Assembly (NCBI RefSeq): GCF_900108945.1
Contig: NZ_FNYE01000045.1
Span: 1-58,854 of the forward strand
DNA length: 58,854 nt
Direction: 5' to 3'
DNA from: Paraburkholderia diazotrophica
GTDB taxonomy: Bacteria > Pseudomonadota > Gammaproteobacteria > Burkholderiales > Burkholderiaceae
Shown here: one piece after another, positions 7,497 to 16,586 of the stretch
How positions within the stretch are numbered: the first letter of the stretch is position 1
Layout of the letters: each line of letters opens with the position of its first letter
Translations under genes and position numbers: made by a program
The notes under the pieces: generated by a model
The model's input: only the letters and a program-made list of their open reading frames with translations
Database searches by the model: none
What the model was told of the DNA's origin: nothing

Positions 7497-10034
7497 TCAT
7501 TCACCGCGCTTGCGGACGCTATCGTCGCCAGCAGAGCCGGCTTGCGACGTAGAAGCCGTCTGGCCGACGGGCGATTCCGCGAGCGTCGGCTCCTGCAGCA
7601 CACGAAGCTCTTGCGGTACGGCGATATCCGGACTGCGTCGGGCCACACTGCCCGTATCCATTGTTTGCCGGTTCTCGCGATGGGCGAGATCGTCGGTCTG
7701 CGGCGACACGTTGCGCTCGTTCGGCGATGTGTGCAGCTGCATTTGCGGCAGAGGAATCTCGATGCCGGCTGCGTCCATCTTGAGCTTGAGCCGCGCGTTG
7801 AAAGCACGCGCCACGCTCCATTGCTGCAGAGGCCGCGTCTTGATCTGTCCTTTCACGACGATGCAGTTGGTGTCGAAGCGGTCGAGTCCCCACACTTCCA
7901 CCGGTCCGAGTATTTCATTGCGAAAGCGGAAATCGTCGATCAGATCGGCGCCGACTTCCGCGATCATGCGTGTCACTTCATCGATGTCGGCGGAGAAGGG
8001 AACCCGCACTTCGAATATCGCGTTGGCGAAATCGCGCGACAGGTTCTTCACGATCTTGATCTGCGAAAACGGGATAGTATGAACCGCGCCTTGTCCGTCG
8101 CGCAGCCGTACAGTGCGGATCGTCAGATCCATCACAGTACCCGCGTGACCGCCGTCGACGTCGATCCAGTCGCCCACCGAGATCGTTTCCTCGATGATGA
8201 TGAAGAGCCCCGTGATCAGATCGGTGACGAGCGATTTCGCGCCGAAGCCGACCGCAAGCCCGATCACGCCTGCGCCCGCTAGCAGCGGCGTCAGATTGAT
8301 GCCGAGGCTCGCGGCGGCAATGATGGCAGCCAGGCTTGCAACCGTTACGAAGATTGCGTTGCGCACGAGCGGCAACATCGTGCGCGCGCGCACGCCAGGA
8401 TCGAGCGCCTTGTTGCGTGAACTGCTCGGACCCAGTGCTTCGAGAATCACGGTGTCGATCAGAATCCACATGAACCAGGCGCCGAAAACCGTCGCAACGA
8501 CTGCAATGAGCGCATGCCTGAAACCGGGCGTCATTGCGCTGTGCTTGATCAGCCGTGCAATCGGTCCGCTCCACAACTCCATTTCGAATCGAATGTACGC
8601 GAGCCACATCAGGAGGACGAGCAGCGTGCTCGCAAAGCGCAAGAGCCGCATCAGATGAGGTGCCCGGCGCTGTGCGCGGGTCTCCCGTCGACGCGTCAAA
8701 TGCAGCAGCAGCGCCGACACGAACAGCGTGAGAACCAGCAACAGCGCACTGAGCAGCGACGGCCTCAACACGTTCCCTTCTTCGCCGCGCCCGTCGATGA
8801 TCGCGACGACGGACGCGATCGCGATCAGCAGAATCGGGATGTGCCACAGCGATGCGAGGATATCGAGCGATTCAGTGGCGAGCTTGTGGTCGCGCCTTCG
8901 CGAATAAGGGCGGTTGCGGATCAGATGCGTGACGGGCCGCCGGTAGGCAATCGCGAAGAATCCGCACAGAACGGCCGCCGCCAGATTTGCGAGGCTGGAT
9001 ATGAGCCCCGCGAAGTTCGCGCCGAGAAGATGCGTGACATCGGTGTTGGCTGCTGCGTCGCCGAGTGCGGCACACGCGCCTATTGCGAAGAGCGGCCAGA
9101 GGCTGCGCGCGAGCAGCCGATGCACGGCGACACGCCGATGCGCCGTGTTGAACACCGAGAAAACGATCAGGCATATCACCGAAAAAATCGAACCCGCGAC
9201 GATCGCATAGGCAATCACGAGCCCTAGCGTGCGGCCGAGCGCATCAGGCATTCCGCGCACGAACACCAGTACCGCAACGAAGGCGACGATCCACGGCCCT
9301 GACTGCCGCAACGCAAAGATCAGCAGGTCGATCGACGTCGGATTCGACTCCAGCGCGAGGTCTTGACCATAGCGCGCGAGGACGCGCCGCTGCAGGTAGA
9401 TCAGCAAGCCGGCACACGCGCCCCATCCCGCAAGCGTCGAGACCATGCCAACCAGAACCTCGCCGAACGATTCGCCCCTTGACCCTGCGAAAATCATTCG
9501 CAGATCATTGGCTGCCCCGCTGAATCGGGCCGCCCAGAAATGAAGCGGTGTCTGGCCGCCATTCAGATTCGTTTCGACCGACGCGATGCCCGACGCAATC
9601 GCGCCGAGCAGATCGCTATTGGTCTGCGCGCGTGGCGCGGGCGCGACTCCTTGTGTGGCGTCCCGAAGTCCCTTTAACTGGTCGACGAGCGCTTTGCGCT
9701 GCGTATCGTTGTCGAGCGTGCCAATCAGGATGTTGAGCGAGCGCGTCATCTCCGCCTGGCTGGCGGGCGTGGGCGCGGATGCCGTTTGCGCCGCCGACGC
9801 CGACTGTGCCGATGCGCCTGTCGCAGTGTTGACAATGGTCTGCAAGCCGGCGGGCAAAGGTCCGGCGGCCGCAGGGACGATCGATGTCGCAAACAGCAAG
9901 ACGATGCCTGTCGCGACCAGCCACGCGTGAGCGTAGCGCATCGCGCGTCGTGCGACAAGGCGCACGGTCGGCACCGTCGGGGTACGCGAGCCGGCAGAGA
10001 GAAGCGCGAGACTAGTCGGCGGCGACGAGAGCAT
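7497..10034 (-). CDS. Large MscS-family mechanosensitive channel (YbiO-like)
   Basis: Inner-membrane channel of 845 aa, far longer than MscS (286 aa). It has an N-terminal hydrophobic leader (MRYAHAWLVATGIVL onward), a periplasmic low-complexity segment, about ten predicted membrane helices, and the conserved MscS core at roughly 570-780 with GAGVIGLAVGFGAKSLV (pore helix) and IIEETISVGDWIDVDG. The C-terminal tail is hydrophilic. It would release solutes on hypo-osmotic shock. The start is uncertain: 10034 has no Shine-Dalgarno, while a good one precedes an out-of-frame ATG at 10065; the internal ATG at 9941 would begin directly at the leader. It is convergent with the MFS gene. Confidence 0.9.
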   Translation of the reverse strand: MLSSPPTSLALLSAGSRTPTVPTVRLVARRAMRYAHAWLVATGIVLLFATSIVPAAAGPLPAGLQTIVNTATGASAQSASAAQTASAPTPASQAEMTRSLNILIGTLDNDTQRKALVDQLKGLRDATQGVAPAPRAQTNSDLLGAIASGIASVETNLNGGQTPLHFWAARFSGAANDLRMIFAGSRGESFGEVLVGMVSTLAGWGACAGLLIYLQRRVLARYGQDLALESNPTSIDLLIFALRQSGPWIVAFVAVLVFVRGMPDALGRTLGLVIAYAIVAGSIFSVICLIVFSVFNTAHRRVAVHRLLARSLWPLFAIGACAALGDAAANTDVTHLLGANFAGLISSLANLAAAVLCGFFAIAYRRPVTHLIRNRPYSRRRDHKLATESLDILASLWHIPILLIAIASVVAIIDGRGEEGNVLRPSLLSALLLVLTLFVSALLLHLTRRRETRAQRRAPHLMRLLRFASTLLVLLMWLAYIRFEMELWSGPIARLIKHSAMTPGFRHALIAVVATVFGAWFMWILIDTVILEALGPSSSRNKALDPGVRARTMLPLVRNAIFVTVASLAAIIAAASLGINLTPLLAGAGVIGLAVGFGAKSLVTDLITGLFIIIEETISVGDWIDVDGGHAGTVMDLTIRTVRLRDGQGAVHTIPFSQIKIVKNLSRDFANAIFEVRVPFSADIDEVTRMIAEVGADLIDDFRFRNEILGPVEVWGLDRFDTNCIVVKGQIKTRPLQQWSVARAFNARLKLKMDAAGIEIPLPQMQLHTSPNERNVSPQTDDLAHRENRQTMDTGSVARRSPDIAVPQELRVLQEPTLAESPVGQTASTSQAGSAGDDSVRKRGE

Positions 10035-10762
10035 GGCTGGCTTCGCGCCGCATGAACGCGTTCATGGAGATCCCTTCAAAAGGTCCCCCTGGTTGAGAGC
10101 CGGGTAGTTGAGAGAGCCGGGTAGTCAGACTGACGATGATGCGATTCAATCGTCAGAAATAATGCTCTTCAAAGTCCCGCGCAAAGATTAGCTCAATAGA
10201 TGCCGCCATGCCATCGCCATCGACACTGCATCAAATGGCGACGACAGAGGCGTAAGGTTCTCGATCGATTGACGCACGACGTTCGCAAGTAATCAAGTGC
10301 TCCGTTTAACAGGTTTAGCATAAACGCAACCCGGATACTCGACGCAAGGTCTCCACATAGTTACGCTTAAATCGAACCCGGAGTTGTGCATGCCTCCGAC
10401 ACGTCGCTCGGCGTCGGGCTGGAACTCGACAGCAGCAAATACCCGATCGTGATCACGCGCGCACGCGCTGGTCCGCTATGTCTTCGGCCACAATGTACAT
10501 GGCGTGTCGTTTGGTTTTGCCGTGAGCTTTTAGGCCGATATTCGCCGTTCATTAGACGGCAAGTTCTGCTTTATCAAACGCAACAATCACGACCATTATT
10601 CGTTGTATCGGTACGCTGAGTATTTGCATCCATAACGCGACGAATGTTCTAACATCAAATTGAGTCGACGCCGCAATCCGCTGCAAACCCATTTTGCAAT
10701 TGCCATCAGTCCAGACAGGACCGATTACTCGCGCCCCTGTCATAACGTCTGAAGGAGCGGCT
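10035..10762. other. 728-bp divergent intergenic region
   Basis: No gene is supported except a possible 17-codon open frame next to the channel gene (10065-10012, leftward). A short direct repeat, GAGCCGGGTAGTTGAGAG-like, occurs near 10095-10125. The right half is AT-richer and carries the promoter and the GAAGGAG ribosome site for the DUF3300 gene. I see no recognisable operator or RNA. Confidence 0.5.
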
Positions 10763-12235
10763 ATGTCCCTGTGGAACCAGCGACGAGCCAAGTTCTCGTG
10801 CCTGTGGCTTCTCTTTGTCGCACTGACGTCGGAAGCGGGCGCCGCGCGCGCCCAAACGCAACCGCAACCGCAACCGCAACCCCAGCCGCAATCGCAGCCC
10901 CAACAGCAACCGCAACCGGAATCGGCACAGCCCGCGTCATTCAAGCCTGAAGAACTCGAAGCGCTCGTCGCGCCGATTGCGCTCTATCCGGATTCCGTGC
11001 TCGCGCAGGTACTGATGGCATCGACGTATCCGCTCGAAATCGTACATGCGGCGCGCTGGGTGAAGGCCAATCCGAAGCTCAAGGGAGACGCCGCCGTCAA
11101 GGCCGTCGAAAACGAGACGTGGGATACCAGTGTGAAATCACTGGTCGCGTTCCCGCAAATTCTCGAGCCGATGAACGACAAGCTCGACTGGACCCAGAAG
11201 CTCGGCGACGCATTTCTCGCGCAGCAAAAAGACCTGTTCGCCGCTGTTCAGCGCTTGCGCGCCCGCGCGAAAGACTCGGGCAACCTCAAGTCGAACGAGC
11301 AGCAGAACGTGGTCGTCGAACAGCCTCCCGCAGGCGGCGGGCAAACGATCGTGAAGATCGAGCCGGCGAATCCGCAAGTGATCTACGTGCCGGCCTATAA
11401 CCCGACCGTCGTGTATGGATCGTGGAGTTACCCCGCCTATCCGCCGACCTACTGGCCGCCGTACCCGGCGTACTATCCGGGCGCGGCGCTGGCGACAGGG
11501 TTCGCATGGGGAATCGGGCTCGCTGCCGCCGGCGCGATTTTCAGCAACTGCAACTGGGGCGGCGGCGACGTCAACATCAACGTCAACAAGGCCGCAAACA
11601 TCAACCGCAATTTCGACCGAACCAAGGTCGAGGGCGGACGCTGGCAGCACGACGGGAGCCATCGTCAGGGCGTGGCCTACCGTGACAATGCGACCCGCGA
11701 CAAGTACGCGCGCAACGTCGGCGGCGCCGAAGGACGCAACGATTTCCGCGGCCGCGATTCGGGCGCAGGCGGGCGAGTCAATACAGCCGACCGGGCGGGC
11801 GCAGGCAATCGCGCCGGGACGGCGGACAGGGCCAACGCAGGCAACCGTGCCGCGACCGCGGACAGGTCCAACACGGGGAATCGCGCATCGGCGGCGGACA
11901 GGTCGAATGCCGGCAATCGTACAGGTGGCGGCCCGGGTGGCGCAGGCGGCGGTGCGGGCGTTGCGGACAGATCGGCGGGCGGCGATTTCGGCGGCGGCTC
12001 GAACCGCGGGGGCGCCGGCGACGTCTCGCGTGCGAGCGATCGCGTGGGCAGCGGTGGTGGCGGCGGTTTCAGCGGCGGTCGCGACAACGCCTTTCAGGGC
12101 GTAGGCGCGGGCGGCGCGACGCAGCGCAGTTATGACCGGGGACGCTCCAGCATGCAGGGCTCGGGCTTCAATCGACCGAGCGGCGGCGGTGGCGGCATGC
12201 GGGCGGGCGGCGGCGCACGTGGCGGAAGACGCTAG
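10763..12235 (+). CDS. DUF3300 domain protein with PQ-repeat and Gly/Asn-rich tail
   Basis: Exported protein of 490 aa. Residues 1-31 form a signal peptide ending ARAQ; about 32-52 is a Pro-Gln repeat; about 58-250 is the DUF3300 domain, beginning LEALVAPIALYPDSVLAQ and including WDTSVKSLVAFP and the VYVPAYNPTVVYG stretch. The rest is low complexity, including four 12-residue repeats of the type TADRxNAGNRA and a Gly/Arg-rich end. The start at 10763 follows GAAGGAG. Function is unknown; the DUF3300 and DUF2950 genes are often neighbours in proteobacteria, as here, and a periplasmic or outer-envelope role is likely. Confidence 0.88.
   Translation: MSLWNQRRAKFSCLWLLFVALTSEAGAARAQTQPQPQPQPQPQSQPQQQPQPESAQPASFKPEELEALVAPIALYPDSVLAQVLMASTYPLEIVHAARWVKANPKLKGDAAVKAVENETWDTSVKSLVAFPQILEPMNDKLDWTQKLGDAFLAQQKDLFAAVQRLRARAKDSGNLKSNEQQNVVVEQPPAGGGQTIVKIEPANPQVIYVPAYNPTVVYGSWSYPAYPPTYWPPYPAYYPGAALATGFAWGIGLAAAGAIFSNCNWGGGDVNINVNKAANINRNFDRTKVEGGRWQHDGSHRQGVAYRDNATRDKYARNVGGAEGRNDFRGRDSGAGGRVNTADRAGAGNRAGTADRANAGNRAATADRSNTGNRASAADRSNAGNRTGGGPGGAGGGAGVADRSAGGDFGGGSNRGGAGDVSRASDRVGSGGGGGFSGGRDNAFQGVGAGGATQRSYDRGRSSMQGSGFNRPSGGGGGMRAGGGARGGRR
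10859..10882 (+). repeat. Hexanucleotide CAACCG repeats (Pro-Gln codons)
   Basis: Three perfect CAACCG units followed by degenerate copies, running on to about 10918, encode the PQ tract just behind the signal peptide of the DUF3300 protein. The 6-bp unit preserves frame, so slippage would change tract length rather than switch the gene off. Confidence 0.75.
11783..11926 (+). repeat. Four 36-bp repeats coding for 12-residue units
   Basis: Four imperfect 36-bp units encode TADRAGAGNRAG, TADRANAGNRAA, TADRSNTGNRAS and AADRSNAGNRTG in the tail of the DUF3300 protein. The DNA copies have diverged mainly at the second half of each unit. Confidence 0.85.
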
Positions 12236-12247
12236 GGAGACGCGAGC

Positions 12248-13165
12248 ATGAAAGCATCGTCACGATTTCGGCTGGGCTTGCTGGCGGAAGGGCTGCGGGC
12301 GGTCGCCGTGATGGGCGCGCTGTGTTTGGGCGTCGTGCCATTCGCGCATGCCGAGAAGGACTTTAGTACTCCCGATGCCGCGATGAGCGCGCTCGGCGAA
12401 GCCATCGGCAATAACGAGGAGGCCACGTTGCAGTCGATTTTCGGACGCAACTTTCGCGATCTGATTCCGCCTGTCGGCGCTGAAATACGCAGCCGCTTCC
12501 TCGACGAATGGAACAAGTCGCATCAGATCGAGCAGACCGATAACGGCCATGCGCATATTGCAGTGGGCGGCGACGGCTGGACTTTCCCGATTCCGCTCGT
12601 GAAAGGCGAGAGCGGATGGCACTTCGATATGCGCGCGGGTGCGGAGGAAATGCGCTTGCGCCGCATCGGCCGAGACGAGCTGGCCGTTATCCAGACGATG
12701 CTCGCGGTCTACGACGCGCAGCGCGAGTACGCGCTCACCGATCACGACGGCGTGGGCCTGCTGACGTACGCGTCGAAGATGTCGAGCTCACCGGGCAAGC
12801 ACGACGGTCTGTACTGGCCGACGCCACCGGACGCGCCACCCAGCCCGCTCGGGCCGGCCTTCGTTCAGGCGAGCGCGCGTAACGCCGAGGACGCCGGCTA
12901 TCACGGCTACCACTACAGGCTGCTGACGTCGCAAGGCCCGCATGCGCCGGGCGGTGCGTATGACTATGTCGCGCATGGCAAGCTGTTCGGCGGCTTTGCC
13001 GTCATTGCATGGCCCGTCCGGTACGGAGAGACGGGAATCAAGAGCTTCATGATCAGTCACGCCGGGCAGGTCTATGAAAGCGACCTCGGCCCGGATGGCG
13101 CGGCGAGAGCGAAGGCCATGTCGTCGTTCGATCCCGGACCCGGCTGGACGAAGGTGCAGCCCTGA
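12248..13165 (+). CDS. DUF2950 family exported protein
   Basis: Periplasmic protein of 305 aa with a signal peptide at about 1-35 ending AHA. The DUF2950 pattern is clear: KDFSTPDAAMSALGEAIGNN near the start, FLDEWNKSH, the GWTFPIPLVK segment, the GYHGYHYRLLTSQGP region and the FAVIAWPVRYGETGIKSFMISHAG block. It starts 12 nt after the DUF3300 stop, with GGAGA in its ribosome site, so both come from one message. No enzymatic residues are recognised and the function is unknown. Confidence 0.9.
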   Translation: MKASSRFRLGLLAEGLRAVAVMGALCLGVVPFAHAEKDFSTPDAAMSALGEAIGNNEEATLQSIFGRNFRDLIPPVGAEIRSRFLDEWNKSHQIEQTDNGHAHIAVGGDGWTFPIPLVKGESGWHFDMRAGAEEMRLRRIGRDELAVIQTMLAVYDAQREYALTDHDGVGLLTYASKMSSSPGKHDGLYWPTPPDAPPSPLGPAFVQASARNAEDAGYHGYHYRLLTSQGPHAPGGAYDYVAHGKLFGGFAVIAWPVRYGETGIKSFMISHAGQVYESDLGPDGAARAKAMSSFDPGPGWTKVQP

Positions 13166-13234
13166 CGTCCCAGCCCCGGTGTCGACCTTCACGGGCAAAC
13201 AGACGCGTATAGCGCTTCAGTACCGCGAGGCAAC

Positions 13235-14113
13235 ATGAGACGTTTCGCCTCTCACGCCGCTACGCTGATCATCGCGCTGGCGGCAACGGCATTGGCCAGT
13301 GCCGCGATACGCAGCTATCCGGACGTCCGTCCGCCGCCCGTCGATCCCGCGGCGGCGACAAGCGCCGACCCGGGACAGGCGGATCTGGAGGCCCTGTTTT
13401 TCAGGCACGGCATCGACCCGGATTCGAACAAGGCTCGCATCATCGTCGCGTGGGTGGAGAAGATCCGCGACGACCCCGTCATCGCGACGGGCATCGCGGG
13501 TGGAGCGCAGAGCGTCGGACAGATCTTTCTCGATCCTTCAGCACGCGAGAACCTGATGTCGCAAGGACTCGTCCGTCTCGCGCCATCGGATCGCCTGAAG
13601 TACGTGCAGCTTGTGACGAAGTTCCTCGACGAGCTTGTCCCAGTCAACTGCTTTGGTCTTTCCAACATGCGCGCGGTGATGAACCGGGTCTCGCTGCGCG
13701 AGATGACGGACGCCGATGTCGACCAGTACTTCAATCTTCTCTTCAAGGTTCTGCTCAGCGATGCGTCGAATGCGCCCGTCCCCAACCCGACGCCGCAACA
13801 GTACGCCGCTGCCGAGCGGCAACTGACGCGCATGCTCGTCGCGGAACTGCACGGCGATCAGACGAACCTGGCGCGGTTTGCGTCGTACACATCGAATCCG
13901 TCGATGGCGACGCCGTCGGACGCGTGCTGGGCGACGAGAGTGACCTTGCACGCGATCATCGCGATGCCCGACCCCGAACGGGATTTCGTTCTGCTTCGGA
14001 CCATCATGCCGAACGGCGCATATGATGCTTCATCTCGCGGGCAACCGGACGCGCCGGGCACCGCCGCGCCTTTGCGCGCAGCATCGCAGCCAGGCGGCGC
14101 CGATGCGCCGTAG
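13235..14113 (+). CDS. Exported protein of unknown function
   Basis: 292 aa with a signal peptide at about 1-24 (LIIALAATALASAA). I do not recognise a family. The body is mainly helical, with DLEALFFRHGIDPDSNKARI, a VGQIFLDPSARENLMSQGL segment and two well-separated Cys (CFGLSNMR and DACWATRV). The C-terminal 35 residues are Pro/Ala/Gly-rich. It follows the DUF2950 gene by 69 bp on the same strand with GAGG before the ATG, so it is probably the third gene of the DUF3300-DUF2950 operon, perhaps acting on the same envelope process. Confidence 0.8.
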   Translation: MRRFASHAATLIIALAATALASAAIRSYPDVRPPPVDPAAATSADPGQADLEALFFRHGIDPDSNKARIIVAWVEKIRDDPVIATGIAGGAQSVGQIFLDPSARENLMSQGLVRLAPSDRLKYVQLVTKFLDELVPVNCFGLSNMRAVMNRVSLREMTDADVDQYFNLLFKVLLSDASNAPVPNPTPQQYAAAERQLTRMLVAELHGDQTNLARFASYTSNPSMATPSDACWATRVTLHAIIAMPDPERDFVLLRTIMPNGAYDASSRGQPDAPGTAAPLRAASQPGGADAP

Positions 14114-14188
14114 CACGTGCCAACCGTAGCCCGTCGCGGAGCGGGAGCATGAACTTCGACGGGTCACTGACGCGCGCGCGGCGAGCCC

Positions 14189-16504
14189 CTACGATTTCCG
14201 TATGCACGCGATTCGATAGACGCCATCCTCGACTTCGACGCCGTGCGTATCGTGAGTGAAGCCCGCAAAACGCAGATCGAACTGTTCGAGCGCCTTCAGG
14301 TAGCCGAGCAACGGGCCATCGTCGGGGCCTGCATTTTCGCCGGGCATCAGCAGCGGAATACCCGGCGGATAGGGCACGACCGCGTTCGCTACCGTGCGGC
14401 CTGCCATTTGCGACAGATCGAGCGTTTCCACCTGGTTGTGCACGAGCAGCTCGAATGCCTCCTGCGGACTGTATTCCGGATCGGGAAGCGTCGAGAAGCC
14501 GCGCGACATCATCTCCGTCGTCTTCAGATCGCCCATCGCACGGAACATGAGATCGCAGAGATCGCGTAATCCGAGGCGGCTATAGCGCTCCGGATAACGT
14601 GCGACCAGATTCGGCAATGCCTGATCGAGCGCGAGATTGGCGTCATAGTCTTTCTTGAAGTCGAGCAGCGTGTTGACGAGCGTTCCCCACTTGCCCTTCG
14701 TGATGCCGATCGAGAACAGCAGCAGAATCGTGAAGTCAGTCGTTTTCTCGACAACGATGCCATGGCGATCCAGGTAAGCCGTCACGACACCGGCCGGAAT
14801 GCCGACGGGCAACAGCCCGCCTTGCGGCGTGACGCCGGGCGTCAGGATCGACACCTTGATCGGATCGAGCATGCAGTAGCCGTCTTCGATGGTCCCGAAG
14901 CCGTGCCACGCATCGTTGGGATGCATGACCCAGCACGACGGATCGGTCGCGAGCAGTTCTTCGTCGGCTTCATGGAAAGGCGTGCGCCGGCCGGTCTGTC
15001 GATTGACGACGATTTCGGGTTGCCAGCCGTTGAAGAACCAGTCGCTTTGCTCGTCGAATTGCGCGTGAAGCCTGCGGAGCATCTGACGAAACGCGATTGC
15101 CTCGCGGATCGCATCGCCCGTCAGCGCTTCGCCGCCGGGGCCGTCCATCATCGCGGCGCTGACATCGTTCGATGCAATGATTGCGTATTGCGGCGAGGTC
15201 GATGCGTGCATCATGTACGCTTCGTTGAAGCGCGCGTGCTCGATCGGATTGCGCCCGTCGCGAATGTGTATGAACGACGCCTGCGACAACGCCGCGAGCA
15301 GTTTGTGCGTCGAGTGCGTCGCGAACACGGTCGGCTTCGAAGCGTCATGATCGGCGGGGTCGCCGTGCATCGCAAAGCGGTCCTTGTAGAGCGGATTGAA
15401 GCGCGCATACCCGTACCAGGCTTCGTCGAAATGCAGCCGGTCGACGCTTTCGCCCAGCAGTTCTTCCAGCCGCGTCACGTTGTAGCAAAGTCCGTCGTAG
15501 GTCGAATTCGTCACGAGCGCATGAACGGGCGTGGGGTCGACGCCATCGCGATTCCTGACGAGCGGGTTCTGTTCGATCAGAAGGCGAATAGCGGCGGCCG
15601 TGAGCCGCTCGGGCATGATCGGACCGATGATGCCGTAGTGATTGCGCGAGGGTACGAGATAAGTCGGTATTGCGCCCGACATCGTCATCGCGTGCTCGGA
15701 TGACTTGTGACAGTTGCGATCGCATAGCGCGATCTGATTGCGTGTCACGCTTGCCATCAGGATCACGCGGTTCGACATCGACGAGCCATTCGTGACGTGA
15801 TACGTGCGATGCGAACCGAAGACTCTCGCCGCATAACGTTCGCTTTCACCAATGGGGCCGCTGTGGTCGAGCAGCGAGCCGAGTTCCCCGACCGAAATCG
15901 ACAGGTCCGAGCGAAACAGCTGTTCGCCGAAGAACTCGAAGAATGCCTGTCCAACCGTCGATTTCATGAAGGCCGTGCCGCCCGTATGGCCGGGCGTGTG
16001 CCACGAGTATTCGAATACCTTCGAGAAGCGCGCCAGTGCGGCGAACATCGGCGGCAGCACGGTTTCGCGATAGCGGTCGATCGACGCGACGATTCTTCCG
16101 GCGATGAACGCCGTGGTGTCTTCCAGCATCCAGATGAAGTCGTCGGCCTTTTGCATCGCGTCCACGGGGACAGTCGATGCGCTCGTGCGGCTCGCGAGCA
16201 GGAAGATCGGCACGGTCGCGCTGCGCACTCGCTGCGCATCCAGCACGCGCTGGGCCTGTCGATGGCTTTCGTCGTTTTCGAGCTCCCAATCCAGCAGCAG
16301 ACACTGAATCAGCGGATCGGAACGGATGACCGACACGGCGTCGTCGGCCGAGGTCGCTATCACGACGCGCACGTGCCGTTCTTCCAGTTCGGCTGCAAGC
16401 GACTGGGCGGCGCGGCCACTCGCAGTACGGGCATCGACTTCGTGATGCACCAGCAACGCTTTCATGCCAAGGCGGCGATAGATGGAATCGGACGAGGCGG
16501 ACAT
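14189..16504 (-). CDS. Orn/Lys/Arg decarboxylase (AdiA/CadA/Ldc type)
   Basis: PLP-dependent basic amino acid decarboxylase of 771 aa, fold type I. Order: N-terminal receiver-like wing domain (about 15-140), major domain with TPGHTGGTAF (about 170-179), the CHKS motif binding phosphate, HFDEAWYGYARFNPLY, and the PLP lysine K401 in ATHSTHKLLAALSQAS; the Orn_DC_C domain closes the protein. It resembles E. coli AdiA/CadA more than SpeF. Arginine versus lysine specificity cannot be decided from sequence. The start at 16504 is set by AGGGGA 6 nt upstream; longer in-frame starts exist. It is the last gene of the speF-potE operon, 82 nt after the fusion gene. Confidence 0.9.
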   Translation of the reverse strand: MSASSDSIYRRLGMKALLVHHEVDARTASGRAAQSLAAELEERHVRVVIATSADDAVSVIRSDPLIQCLLLDWELENDESHRQAQRVLDAQRVRSATVPIFLLASRTSASTVPVDAMQKADDFIWMLEDTTAFIAGRIVASIDRYRETVLPPMFAALARFSKVFEYSWHTPGHTGGTAFMKSTVGQAFFEFFGEQLFRSDLSISVGELGSLLDHSGPIGESERYAARVFGSHRTYHVTNGSSMSNRVILMASVTRNQIALCDRNCHKSSEHAMTMSGAIPTYLVPSRNHYGIIGPIMPERLTAAAIRLLIEQNPLVRNRDGVDPTPVHALVTNSTYDGLCYNVTRLEELLGESVDRLHFDEAWYGYARFNPLYKDRFAMHGDPADHDASKPTVFATHSTHKLLAALSQASFIHIRDGRNPIEHARFNEAYMMHASTSPQYAIIASNDVSAAMMDGPGGEALTGDAIREAIAFRQMLRRLHAQFDEQSDWFFNGWQPEIVVNRQTGRRTPFHEADEELLATDPSCWVMHPNDAWHGFGTIEDGYCMLDPIKVSILTPGVTPQGGLLPVGIPAGVVTAYLDRHGIVVEKTTDFTILLLFSIGITKGKWGTLVNTLLDFKKDYDANLALDQALPNLVARYPERYSRLGLRDLCDLMFRAMGDLKTTEMMSRGFSTLPDPEYSPQEAFELLVHNQVETLDLSQMAGRTVANAVVPYPPGIPLLMPGENAGPDDGPLLGYLKALEQFDLRFAGFTHDTHGVEVEDGVYRIACIRKS

Positions 16505-16586
16505 GTGCATTCCCCTGGTTCGCATACTGACGGCAAGCGGCCTGGCGCGCGATGCAGGCGCACGCCAGGCCGGAGGCTTCGGGTAC

